Assembly (NCBI GenBank): GCA_048013815.1
Contig: CM106585.1
Span: forward strand, 1,860,001-1,924,000
DNA length: 64,000 bases
Direction: 5' to 3'
Source: Setoptus koraiensis
Lineage: Eukaryota > Arthropoda
The notes below the pieces were generated by a model. That model made no database searches. It was not told where the DNA came from and saw nothing but the letters and a program-made list of their open reading frames with translations. Shown piece after piece: positions 15,873 to 27,900 of the stretch (positions are counted from its first letter, which is position 1; every line of letters begins with the position of its first letter). A program made the position numbers and the translations under genes.

Positions 15873-15905
15873 ATGAGAGCAGATTTCGTCTGCTGTTGCT
15901 CTCAT
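15873..15905. repeat. imperfect hairpin with two competing stems
   Basis: An outer 9-bp stem pairs 15873-15881 with 15897-15905. An inner 6-bp stem pairs 15878-15883 with 15889-15894; the two overlap, so only one can form in full. Just upstream, around 15852-15865, is the 14-bp palindrome GATGAGATCTCATC. Confidence 0.55.
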
Positions 15906-16339
15906 TCTTGATATGGCACTTAGTAGTTACATAATGCGCGCATTACTGGTACCCCAACAATTATGCGCGTGCCCACTCTCGCTGTGTGTGTGCGACAATT
16001 TATTTCAATGACAATTCAATTGACACAAGAAACCAAACAAACAACAACAACAAGTACCGATTACTAGCAGCCTATCACGCTCCATTGGACGCTGGGAACC
16101 GGCCCACTGGCGGCGCTGATTTGGCCGATTTCGCATGCGATTCCTATGAGTTTCCTATCATGAAATGTTGCCGTTCGCTAAAAGGCTCATTTGGGGCCCC
16201 AATCAGCGGCCCAATCGAGGGCGCATCGAGGGCGCATCGGCGGCGCATCGACGGCACAATCGACGGCACGATCGACGTCGCAATCGATGGCGCAATCAAT
16301 GAGAATTCATTGTCATCGCGGCGGTTGTCGTGGTGGTCG

Positions 16340-16424
16340 TTGTTGTTGTTGTCGCTGTTGTCGCTGTTGTCGCTGTTGCTGTTGTCGCTGTTGCTGTTGT
16401 CGCTGTTGCTGTTGTCGCTGGCGT
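16340..16424. repeat. TTG/TCGCTG trinucleotide-based repeat
   Basis: Alternating TTGTTG and TCGCTG units. They yield Val/Ala, Leu or Cys/Arg repeat frames on plus and a Gln/Arg frame on minus, none flanked by coding-like sequence. Confidence 0.8.
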
Positions 16425-17640
16425 GGGCACAAGCTCATTACAGCGCAATTATAATAGTCGAATTGGTCTGAAACGAATCGGTTCGAGTGCCGAGGTATCG
16501 GCGAGAATTGCGCCACCGAGCAGCTGCCCTGGTGACACTACTCGAGGCTGGCGAATCAGCGAATCAGCGCATTGGCGAGTTTGCTCACAATTGTCAGATT
16601 CGAAAAGAACTCTCAAGGGAATATTGAGCTTGTCTAATTGAAGAGGTGCCCACTGGCCACTCTTTGGCCACCTCTCAACTCTTCAATGGAGCGCAACACA
16701 ATTGACACAGGCACACATTTAATGCACATTGTAATGATAACTGGCGACAAATCATACTGGCCGGCACGATTACGGCCACCATTGTGATGGCCGCTGCCGA
16801 TGAAATCACTGCAGTGAGAAGCAGTTTCATTTCATTTTATTTCGTTTCGTTTTATTTCATTTTATATTTGGCACGCAGGCCAACGCACTGCGAGAGAGGG
16901 GCTGCAAAAAGAAATTGTACTGATAAAAATAATAATGATCGCTATGGTTTATACAGCGATATGATAGTGGGCACGGTGCGAGTACGGGCACGGTGTGAGT
17001 CGAGAGCAAATGGATAATCTCATGAATATGCTGTTGGCGCACAACGGAGTTTCCCAGAATAAATAGAATCCGGGTAACGACAAACGCCAAGAATAAAGGG
17101 ACAAAAAACATGATATATATAATAGAATAGAATGCCACCAATGATGATATTATGATTGACATTTGTTTGTAAGATCATTTTAGTTGAATAGTTTGAATAG
17201 TTGTTGCACAGTGGCGACCATTGTAATTGTCGTCTGTTGGGCTGTGCGCCGGTGTCTGGTGACATGACAGTGTTTTGAAGAAAATCACAACGCACAACAG
17301 ATCAAAAATCAATGAACAACTATTAATATCATGACCGAGTCATGACAACGATGAGAGTGGCCGACAGTTCGCCTCGAAATGGAAAACGGCAAACGGCAAG
17401 CGGCGAATGACGAATGGCGAATGGAAATTGAAATGGCAAATGGAAATAATTATCGTGAGCGCCACCGAACACGATAATCAAATCAGATCATATCGAATCT
17501 GGTGCGAATGTGCATCGCGTTGGAACGGCAACAACTCACAGCAACTGCTCATATTTCAACTCAATCATCGCACCTCCTCTGCACCTTGTGCGAAGCCTCT
17601 CGCAAGTCAGCCCGAAACAGCGGCGACTCGGCGGCCACTC

Positions 17641-17722
17641 GGGACCGGCTCGGGACTGGCGCGGGACTGGCTCGGGACTGGCGCGGGACTGGCTCGGGAA
17701 TGCGCGGGTCTGGCTCGGGAGT
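17641..17722. repeat. 22-bp minisatellite (GCGGGACTGGCTCGGGACTG type)
   Basis: Three to four alternating CTCGGGACTGG and CGCGGGACTGG half-units. Confidence 0.8.
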
Positions 17723-18950
17723 GAGCGACTCGCTCAAGAGCCGGTCCGCCCGGCAACGGGCCGATTCGAAGCGCCAAAATAGCGACTTGCGAACCGATGC
17801 TTGCGACGCCGCCGACAGGAGCGACAAGCGACGAGAATTCCAGACGTCCACTGTCTCACTTCTCACTGTGTGATTCGCACACTGCGAAGGGGGCAGCTGA
17901 CAGCTGATGGCTGACAATGGCCAATGATGCACCCTCTTGTCACTGCAAACTTCATCACATGATCAATGATTAGCTGTGATTAGTTGCGTCGAGTTGCGCA
18001 ACAGCGCCGCTGCTGTCGCTGTGTCAAAAGTCATTGCGTCGGCCGAATGACGCGAATAGCGAACCAATAGCGACACTAACAAATTCTGACATAATATCGG
18101 CCTGGCAATTCTCACTGGCAGCCGGCGAGACGTCTCGACGGCTGATTGTGTTGCGTCACACAATGTGCGTTGTTGAAAATTTCAAATTGAAATCAATAGT
18201 GCGTCGTTTATACGCTGCACACCACAGACTGAATAGATGCTATAGACTGAACAGTGTGGAACATGCAGCGAGGGATATGAAATATAAACGCGAAATGTGA
18301 TCGTCGTCGGCGTGAGAATGTGCGTTTGTGCGTCTTCCGTGTGTCGTTCGAAACGCCAGGTAAATTGTGTTCGCTGGCGAGTAGCGAACGGGACATGAGA
18401 AACAATCACGACGGCCGCATCGAGCTGCCACGACAGTGTAAAATGATCATTATTGAGCGATGGGCACAATCTAAATTGCGACCAATATCCATCCATCCAG
18501 TGGCCGCAGATTCACAATGCTGGCTTCTGTTGGCCGGCAGAGAGGCCAATCAAATCGTGCCAATTGTTGCCAATTGAAATGGAAGCATTGTCAGTGATTT
18601 TTTGATTTTGTAGTGACCAGTGCGGCCATTATGGGAATTACGGGAATTAGCGCCGCCGCTGGCAAAATGGAGGCATTTTGTTTGCGTTAAACAATCACAC
18701 ACAATTGGCGCCGCACTGGCCCGATTGTGCCGGCCCGACCATCGGTCCGTTTGTCGGGTGTGTGCGAGCCGCCGGCCGCTGGACCCAACTGGCGATTTTG
18801 TCGACCATTTCGAGACTGTTTCGAGACTGTTTAGAGAGCGCTTAAATAGTGCGCGGCCGCGGGTTGCAGCTTGCGAGCGTCTCACACCGTCTGAGTGAGA
18901 CGCGATCAGACGGGATCAGACGGGATCGGATTGGTGGCACGCAACCGGCG

Positions 18951-18998
18951 CTCGAGTCAAAGCTCGAGTCAAAGCTCGAGGCAAAGCTCGAGTCAAAG
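18951..18998. repeat. 12-bp minisatellite (CTCGAGTCAAAG)
   Basis: Four units, one with a G replacing T. Confidence 0.85.
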
Positions 18999-19578
18999 CG
19001 CCAGGGCCCGACGCCTGACGGGCCGGCCGAGAGCGCGGCTTTGTTTGCGGTGCCCTGTTCAGCGGTCGGCGCTGCTGCGGCCCAAAACAAACTCGCCGGC
19101 CGGCACAATCGCTGCGCGCTGGGCTCTGACGGGCGCCTAAGAGCCCGGCAACGAGAGCGACTGCGGCCGAGCGATCGGGAGAGAGAGAGAGAGAGAGAAA
19201 TCAATTTGCCATCGACGATTGTGTGACAGCGACGCTCGAACTGGAGCGGCCGATCGGCAGCGAGTGCAGAGAACTGATCGATGGCGAAATATCATGTCAA
19301 CCTGTTCTGGCTCTGGCCACTTGTTGGCCGGCCGGCCGGCGTGTTGCGCCAAAAACAATCGGCAGCGCAACAATGTTTGCGGCCGATACGGCGCCGGTCA
19401 GTATTGTGTGGAGGCACAAACAAGAGAGATCAGCAAGAGTGGATAAAAAGAATCGATTAGCACAACAACAATGGACACGAAACAAATTGATATCGTTTTG
19501 AGATTATCATTATTATTGATAACACACACACACACACTCAAGCGGCTACCGTTTCCCGTGCGCCGACGGACCGACAGT

Positions 19579-19811
19579 GGCCACTCAGTGACTGGATAAA
19601 GCGACTGGATAAATCGGAGGCAGTATACGGGCGAGTTTGTTGCGGCGACCGGCAACCAATGACTTATGAGTGGCAAGTTGTGAGTAACTTGTAAGTTGTC
19701 AGTCATGGACGAGCACTGTTTTGGCGCCACTTTTGCCCGAGCGGCCGGCCGGCCCGAGCCCGTACAGCGGCCACTCAGTGACTGGATAAAGCGACTGGAT
19801 AAATCGGAGGC
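19579..19811. repeat. dispersed 43-bp exact direct repeat
   Basis: The segments 19579-19621 and 19769-19811 are identical over 43 bp. Each carries two internal copies of a GACTGGATAAA-like unit. The copies are offset by 190 bp with unrelated sequence between them. Confidence 0.85.
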
Positions 19812-21569
19812 GACCCAACAAACAAATCACGCAATGGTGCGCCGCACTTTGGAGGCTTCGCTCGCCAAACAATGAATAAACAATAAGCTGGCCCGAGTGG
19901 CCAAATAATGGCCGTCATAAGGCAACTGAGATGAGCCAAATGTTTGAGTCAAACGCTTCAAATCATGCCCGTCGCAAGCGCCACAAAGTAACAGACCCAT
20001 GATTAGTCTTTAGCACGTCTTTACCTGGCCAACTGCAACAATGCAGCGAGCGGCCACTTGTTGCCACTCTTGCTCACCTGTCTTCAATGGACAGTGTAAT
20101 AGTGTGAGAGTTTGCTGTGTGTCTCGTGTGAGACGCAGCAAACTGGTCGGCACACAAGCCAACAAATAATGATAATGGCGCCAATATTGGCACGCAAACA
20201 ACCATATCTAACTGGCCGCTTGCATAGTGGCTAAGTGGCCAAATAATACACACAACAACACACCGTCAAATACAACACTGGCAACAACGTGACAGTGCCA
20301 GCAAAAGGTGAGACGATTCACATCGTTTCATTAGCGCAGATTTGATTTGGCCAGACATTATAATTGCAATCGGCACACAATATTGAGCCAAAATTCTTGG
20401 CCCTTGCCCGCTCACCTGTTCACCTGTTCGCCTGTGTGTGCAAAGCGCAATGTTGTTTGGGGTTATTCGGGCTCGTTTGGGCTCGTTTGGGGATGTTCCA
20501 AGTTGCTTGGGGTTGCTTGAGCTTGTTCGGGCTCGTTTGGGCCTGTTCGGGCCGGCTCGCGTTTGCGAGTTGAGCGGGCAGCGGTGCCAAACGAGTGGCT
20601 ACCATCACAAATGTCAGTTGCAAACTCAATTAGAGAGTGACGACCGAACGCGACGGCAACGAGCGGCAAAAAGTGGTCGCTCTCTTGTCAGCCTCTCCTA
20701 TCGCACAAAGCCACTTCCTCCCGGCGACAACGGCGACAACAGCGACAACAACGACAGCAACGACAGCGACAACAACGACAACGGCGACTAACATTGCAAG
20801 GCGACTACAATGACAGCAACGGCGGACGGCAGCGACAACAAGTTGTCATGATGTCGTCAGCGGGCAACGGCGCAATTAAAGCGAAGCCAGGTAAAAAATA
20901 AATGAGACGACATGTTGTCATGTCCCATCTGTTGTTTGTTATGATTAAACTGTCGCTCTGTGGCTCGCTTATGTGGCGCCACAGAGCCGATCCATTCAAT
21001 ATCGGGCTATCCGGCCATCGGGGTATCACACACTCATGTGCTGGTACCTCGTCTGGGGTATCAATGTCAATCAATGACACTTGAAACATGAACACACAAT
21101 TAAATTTGCTTGCCCTAATTGCGGCCTTAATTTAACTTGCAGCTTGCCGCTGTGCCAGCTCAATTGGCTCCAATGCCGGCTATCCTATTATTAAATGTTG
21201 GGCCGTGTCACACTCGGCTAATTTTGTGCCGCCGTGTCGGTGTCGGTGTCGGTGTTGCGACGACAGTGTCAAGAGAAGCCTCTCATTGTTTGTCGCCTAT
21301 CGCAAACACGCCGCCTAATAGGCCTAATGGGCGACTTGATAGCCCACGCTGCAATCGCACCGTCCGACTATCCGAGCCGCCGAGTATCCGAGCCGCCGAG
21401 CATCCGAGCCGCCGAGCATCCGAGCGGCCGACCGGCCAAGCCGAGCAGCCCGACCATCGGCTGACGATATTGGCCGGGTAAATGACCTCCGATTTATATT
21501 ATTTTTTATTAAATTACCCGGATAATTACCTGTGTGTGTGTGTGTGTGCGTATCGAGCTGCCAGTTGTA

Positions 21570-21626
21570 AGGTTGCCGGTTCTAGGGTTGCCGGTTCTAG
21601 GGTTGCCGGCTCTAGGGTTGCCGGCG
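21570..21626. repeat. 16-bp minisatellite (GGTTGCCGGTTCTAG type)
   Basis: Four tandem units. Confidence 0.8.
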
Positions 21627-22485
21627 TCACCTCAGAAGTTGTGAGTCAGAACTTGTGACAAGAGCGAGTCACAAGTCGCAAAGAGCGGCGGAATCCGCCC
21701 CTCGTGGTCGGCGTGAATGATGACGACTCACTTTCGCGGCAAAATGACAGCCGCGGTGATACTGAGACGCCGCGGCCGTTTAAATGGCGTCGTCGTCGTC
21801 ATTCATGATACCATAACAATATCCATGTTATTAACTCAAAATACACACTCACCCCCGGATAATACGAACAATGTGAAGCTGCGAGCCGGCGATACAGTGA
21901 CAGTTATAGTTATAGTTTGTTTACTATTTGACTTTCACTCGACTGTCGAGTGTCGACTGTCGAGTCTCGGCTGCCACAATAATTGCACCTAATTCAATTG
22001 CAATCGATTCTAATTTAATATATATTTATATACAATACGTATATAATACACGAGCGAGTCGGCTGCAATCGGTAATTGTTGTCTGTAATGTGTAGCGGCC
22101 AACGAGAAAGAGATAGATGGTCGGACGTCAAAACTAAATGGACCGTTTCAATGGGAACGACAGCAGCCAGATAAGCCCACTGGCTGTGAGATGAGCTGCC
22201 AATTGAGCAAACCGGCCAAAGCCAAAAGCGACCAAACACAACAACATATAGGCTGCCCACTCACCTGGTGTGTCGGTGTTGTTGTTGTCGCCGAGCGTAT
22301 GTCACTTTGCTGTGTGCAGGCTGCGCGCACAATTAGATCGGCATCAGCAACAACCGAACCAACCAGCGCCACAAGCCAGGTAATTACGGCTGATAATATA
22401 ATAGTAAGTGACAAATTCATTACACTGTTGCGCTGCTTTGACGGCTCACGGCTCCACTTTTGACGTTTGGTATACGTTTGGATGT

Positions 22486-22640
22486 CGGGACGTTCGGACG
22501 TTCGGACGCTCGGACGTTCGCGGGTTCGGATGTTCGGACGTTCGAACGTTCGGACGTTGCGCGTTCGGATGCTCGGACGTTCGAACGTTCGGACGTTGCG
22601 CGTTCGGATGCTCGGACGGCGCGCGTTCGAGCGCTCGGAT
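22486..22640. repeat. TTCGGACG-type short tandem repeat with a longer higher-order unit
   Basis: Roughly 155 bp of 8-10-bp TTCGGACG/CTCGGACG units. Within it a longer unit containing GTTGCGCGTTCGGATGCTCG is itself repeated about 36-38 bp apart. All frames are kept open. Confidence 0.8.
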
Positions 22641-22813
22641 AGTCGGACAGCAGCCGTGGAAGGTCAAACCATGATTGCGATCGACGCACAAGTCGAGCTG
22701 AAACAGCGCAAACAGTATGTTGCAGCTTAGCGAGTATCAAGTGTCTAATTCCAATCATTGTTGTATATTAATTTTAAAATGGTCCAATGTTGTCCGTTTA
22801 TTCATAATAGCGC

Positions 22814-22866
22814 ATGATGGCAATATCATGGCAATATCAGGGCAATATCATGGCAATATCATGGCA
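22814..22866. repeat. 11-bp minisatellite (ATGGCAATATC)
   Basis: Five units, nearly perfect. Confidence 0.8.
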
Positions 22867-23941
22867 GCTCCGAAAAGTCACTCTAAACAAACACATCATG
22901 ACTTTGTATATTTATAAATTTCACTTTAACGTATAAGTGCAGAGTGTGCATTGAATGGCGGCCGGCATAACAGCGGCCAATTGGTTGAGCCAATTATAGG
23001 TGGATTGATTGGCGTAGCCTATAACAAGATAATTGGAGCGATTGTTTGCCTCTCTCTCTCTCTCTTAATATCGTGACTAAAACTAACTATTTGGCTCTAA
23101 TCTATAGGACAAACAACAAATCGATTTAGTGAGTGGATCGACAAAGTGAAGCAATCAAATCAAATTATTATACCAAACAACAGCAGCCGATATCTATTTC
23201 CATAATTCAACCGACCCGACAATGCAAGCCAGCCAGCCGGCCGGCGATAACGACAATGCAAGTTAGCCGGCCGACAACAGCCTGAGATATCAAGAGCCTG
23301 AGATGTCGAGAGCCCGAGATATCGAGAGCCGGCGATAACGAGAGCCAGCGCTAACTCTCGTTAAGAGAGCCAGAGGGCAAAAGCCGGCTAAAAGCGGCCA
23401 ATTTAAGTTATCTGGTGCCTGCAGGGATAATTGAAGCCACAATTGAACACTATTTAAATACATGATACATGAGTGTCGGCTCGGTTAAAGGACACAATTG
23501 ACTGGGCGCCAATTCAATTAAGTCAACTCTTGATCCATCTATTCGGCTACCGTCGGGCCCGGCTTGATATCACCTGTCGTCTGTGTGTGACTCTCACTGT
23601 AGATACTGACAACAACAACAACAGCATTGTGTATTTGCACTTGTTTATAATGTAAAGTGCTCGTATGTGTTGTTATTTGTTTTCTGTTATCTGTTACGAT
23701 GATGATGATGATGATGTAATATATATACACACTGCAACATGGCTATGTTTGGTACAAACTACCGGTTGTGCGCTGTTGCGACCAATCGACCGATTGTTGG
23801 TGGTTGTAGTCGCGTAAGTGCAGAGAGACAACTGGTCAAGCAATTCAGTTCAATAGTGAAGAAAATTGCTTAATAGTTGCTAGTTGCAAACAACAACAGA
23901 GACAGATGTAATGCGACAGCAAAGTGCAGCCACGATGAGAG

Positions 23942-23965
23942 AGAAGAAGCGCCGGCGCTTCTTCT
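23942..23965. repeat. 24-bp perfect palindrome
   Basis: Two 12-bp arms meet at GCC|GGC with no loop. Confidence 0.85.
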
Positions 23966-24921
23966 TCTCATTCGTTCTTATGAATATTTCTTTATTTCGT
24001 GCGTTTTATACGTGCACTGTGAATTTGAAATTGTGAATTCTGAATTAAAACAAACAATAAACACTCTACTATTTGATGGTCAGCACCAACAACAAGCAGT
24101 TTTGTGCTACGCCATCTATTATAATATGTTGGCTCTCTGTTGAGTGAGCGCACAGTCGCTGCAAGTCTGGTCCAAGTTGGCGTGGAAATTTGATACAAAC
24201 AAAAAGAACTCATTATCAGGGTCATTATTCGATAGCATCGAAATGAAATTTTGATCAGATGCTGATGAGATCAGCTCGAATCAGATCAGCTTTTTTCTCA
24301 GTTTAGCCAACAGTAGTGGCAACATTATGAGATATGAGTGCCAGTCGCACACTTGAGCGCAACTACAGAGGAAGTAAAACTACCATTGCTCTAATGTTGT
24401 GTGTAGAGGATAATTACGTTCAATCATTTTCAATTTTCCACCATCACAGTGGCCGTCGTCGTCGTCGTGATTATTTGATTGCATGATATAATATTAATTG
24501 CTAGCCGCTTCTCTCGCTCCTTCTCTCTCTCTCGCTCTGACTCTAATTTATCTCGCGCTCTTTCTCTCCGCTCTCCGCTCGATACTCTCCACTCTAATAC
24601 TCTCTAATATTGGCCCTTAATATTCGCCTTTATTGGTTGATGGCTGAAAATAATGGATTAGACTTAGTCGTCTGTCTGCAGTTGTTGTGTATTGTGTTGG
24701 AGCTGGGAAAATTGATTCATCTCGTCTCATTATAAAAATCGTTTTATTTGCGGCCAATCAAATCATTGCCGACACACACACACACACAGGCGAGCTGAAG
24801 ATTATTATTTAGCCATTATTTAAATAGTTGTTACAGATCTTTAGTTGGGATTTAGTTTTCGGCCGACAACAACCACCAGTTTGTTAGCTGGAATAGTGGT
24901 AGCAATAGTGAGTCAGTATAG

Positions 24922-24957
24922 TATATATAGTTTAGCAATTGATCCGACACTCAAATT
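24922..24957 (+). promoter_or_regulatory. candidate core promoter with no known gene
   Basis: A TATATATA box at 24922 is followed by TCAAATT with its A at 24953, so the TATA starts at -31, the same spacing as the BarH promoter. A donor-like AAGTAAGC lies about 40 nt downstream near 24993, and a 36-codon ORF starts at the ATG at 25027. The initiator is off-consensus at one position. It may drive a noncoding RNA or a 5' exon, or be chance. Confidence 0.3.
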
Positions 24958-27900
24958 GGCCAGTCCGACAATTTTACAAGTAAACGAGTACAAGTAAGCG
25001 ACCAACCAACCGACTGACCAGTGGAAATGAGAATTGGTTTGAATTTGGCGCTAGAAACAGGTTGCAACTGGGTCAAAAACTACAGGGTGTTTAAGCTGGC
25101 ATGGCTATTGATCGGCGCTAAGTTGAACGTCAATTAAGTTGCCTTTGTTATGGGACAACCTAGTTTAACTGGCAGTTGTCGGTGGTAGCGTTTGACCCAG
25201 ATGATTTGGATTTAGCCACACAGTCAAAAATGGATGATTTACATAACATTTCATTACATAACATTACAATAGATTGTTATAATAGATGGACATAATGAAT
25301 AGATTTTGCCATCAAAAGTGCAGCTTCTTATTTTTCCTTGTCGCTTGCATAGCTATAGAAGTCGCTATAGAAATGCTAAACAACACTCAAGTCTAAACAA
25401 TTTAAATTCACTGAATGGGCCTTTTGTATGTACAAATAGCGATAAAAATAGTAGCGAATTAAAAGTTAAAAGTCGAGAGACTTGCCAACGAACACGGACA
25501 ACGGCACAACAAACGGACATTGGAATGGGGAGCGGAGAAATGGAAGCAATGACATTAAACATGCATAATATCATGTTGTTATTGTTGTCCGTTTTTCATG
25601 CGACCGGCAGAGCAAGAGCAAGAGAGATATAAAATTGACAATAATCATGATTGTTGTTGTGTTGTGTTGTGCTGCTGTTTATGGAAAGCACCAGTATATA
25701 GTTTAGGAAACTAAACTAGTCACACTAAAATGTATATATGGGAATAATGGGAGATAAAAGGCCAAATAACTGGTGTACACGACAAGAGTGTAGCGACACG
25801 CAACAATATCATTGCTAGTTGTCATCATCGTCACAGCGAAGCCAATAACATGTAATGGCCACAAGCATGCTCGCAATAGTGCTCGACGACGGTGTTGATG
25901 GTGCTGGCGGAAGTGGCCACAACAAAAAGTGAGAGTAACCGCAACAACAATAACAACAATGATAAAATATTGACGCCAACAACAACGGATAAACAACGAC
26001 ATTATACCATTATTGCCAGCTGAGCGTTATACAAAAGGATCACGCTCTATTATTGTAAATCGTGAACAACAACAACAGCAGCAGCAACAACAGCAACAAC
26101 GACAGTGCAAGTGACAACAAAACAACTGGACTTTGTTGTGCACACTTGAGAGTCACACAAATGTCCGGACGGACCCCAAATGTGCCAAATCGAAACGGCC
26201 GTCTCGAGGCAAGTGTCTCTTGTTAATACTTAATCTATGTTGTCGTTGCAATAAAAATGTATAGAGGTGTATTAGAATGAATGATACACTCACTAGGTGG
26301 CTGCTGTTCATTGTTGCCCAAGAAGTGAGTGGCCATTATGGTGGCAACAACAACGACAACAACAGCAACAACAGCAACAACAGCAACAACAGCAACAACA
26401 AATGATGATGATGATAAATAAATTGAATTTAAACCACGCAATAAAGGAGTCGCACACAATCGGAGGCCCGCCTTGGGACCATTCTCTCCAATTGCGACAA
26501 AGTCTAGGCAAAATAGAGGCTGGGCAAAACCGAGAATCGGCTGAGGCCAAGGCGATTGAGGCTAGGCGAGTTGGCCCCCTTGTACAAACTTTTGGCACTT
26601 GAAGAATGAAAATGGTGTCGATTTGGCGGGCGAGTTCAAACCGATCGAGCGCCACACTATAGGACTTGGGGCGACACTTGTGAGTGAACTATTAGGTGGA
26701 ACTATTAGGTGGAATAGGGCCGAAATGGGGGCACGCTCTTATGAGAGGCCGACTGGCACGAAATAGATTGAGAGGATGGAAAAAACGAGTGGAGCCAATT
26801 TACTAACTGGGCAAATTATCACCGATAGGCCACACAAATTAGCGACACCAAGCAGTTGTAACGGATAAGTGGTGTCCTATAAATGTTGTGTTTGCAAGTG
26901 CTGCCAACAGTGTTGTAGCGGCTCAATTTATAGGGCTCATTAGCCTTGGCAAGCGGGCACAATATTGTCATTGAATCATGATGTTTTTCCTCATAGCTGG
27001 CACTTAGACAGGCTCAAATTTATACTTGAACAATATAGGAAGGACACACTGGGGTACATGTAGGAGAACATATAATAAGCACGTATAAGCATGTATTAAA
27101 GTTTGTATAAAGTCAGCTGAGAGCTGTCTTATCAATAGATTGAGATGTTTTGTCCGCGAGAGAAGATATGTGTGTATCGAGTAAGTGAATGTGTATTCGA
27201 AGTTAAGTGTGAGTGACCGCCATGCAAATGAGCAAGGCAGTGCACTACTTAAATAGTGATACACATTTGGCTGGTTTATTTGGCGCTGGTGTCACTGTCA
27301 AGATGAGACAACAGGGCGATAGCACCAACATAAAACTGCTGCTTGTGCCGGTCGTCACATTGAATGTGTGGACCACAAACTATTATGTAATCCACTAGCT
27401 GACATTAGTATTAACTCGTGGTATTAAGCAGCTTGTTATTGTATAGAAGTTGCTTGCAGTTGTGCCAAGAAGACACTTGTTAAATGGCTTGTGTGTCACT
27501 TAAGGCAAGCGGATATTTGCGTGCCACTGCTGTGATGATATAATAGTTATATAATAGTAATAGTAGTTGTGGTGGTGGTGGCAATGGTAGTGGCAGTAGT
27601 GAAAGTAGCCTGCCGCTTATAGCCAAAATCTAAACAAGTTGCCATTGGCGAGTTGTTGCCTGGGAGCAAACTTGAAGCACCAATAACAAGTTCAAGTAAC
27701 TTGAGTGGTTGCAATGAGCCAAACTGGCTGCTCACTGGACTGGCTCAACGCAATGCGAGCTAGAGCGAGAGGGAAAGCCAACAAACACACTTAGACAAAC
27801 CGTAAGAAGGTTACATAAGAGATAAGAGAGCGACAACAAATCACAAGAGCGCGACCAAATCACTTTCACCATGTCTCGCCTCTAATGGCCATCGCCAAGT

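Larger units (their letters stand above)
9410..24921. other. long gene-free region
   Basis: No ORF in these 15.5 kb has conserved protein features. The longest frames coincide with minisatellites or CAA/TTG and CGA-rich tracts and are open on both strands. The region is crowded with unrelated short tandem repeats, CAATTG words, GGCCGGCC-type words and small inverted repeats. Short spliced or noncoding transcripts cannot be excluded: donor-like AGGTGAG and AGGTAAG words are frequent. Confidence 0.5.

Noticed and set aside
22446-22758. Arg/Ser/Asn-Val-Arg repeat ORFs on both strands
   Set aside because: Products of the TTCGGACG tandem repeat.
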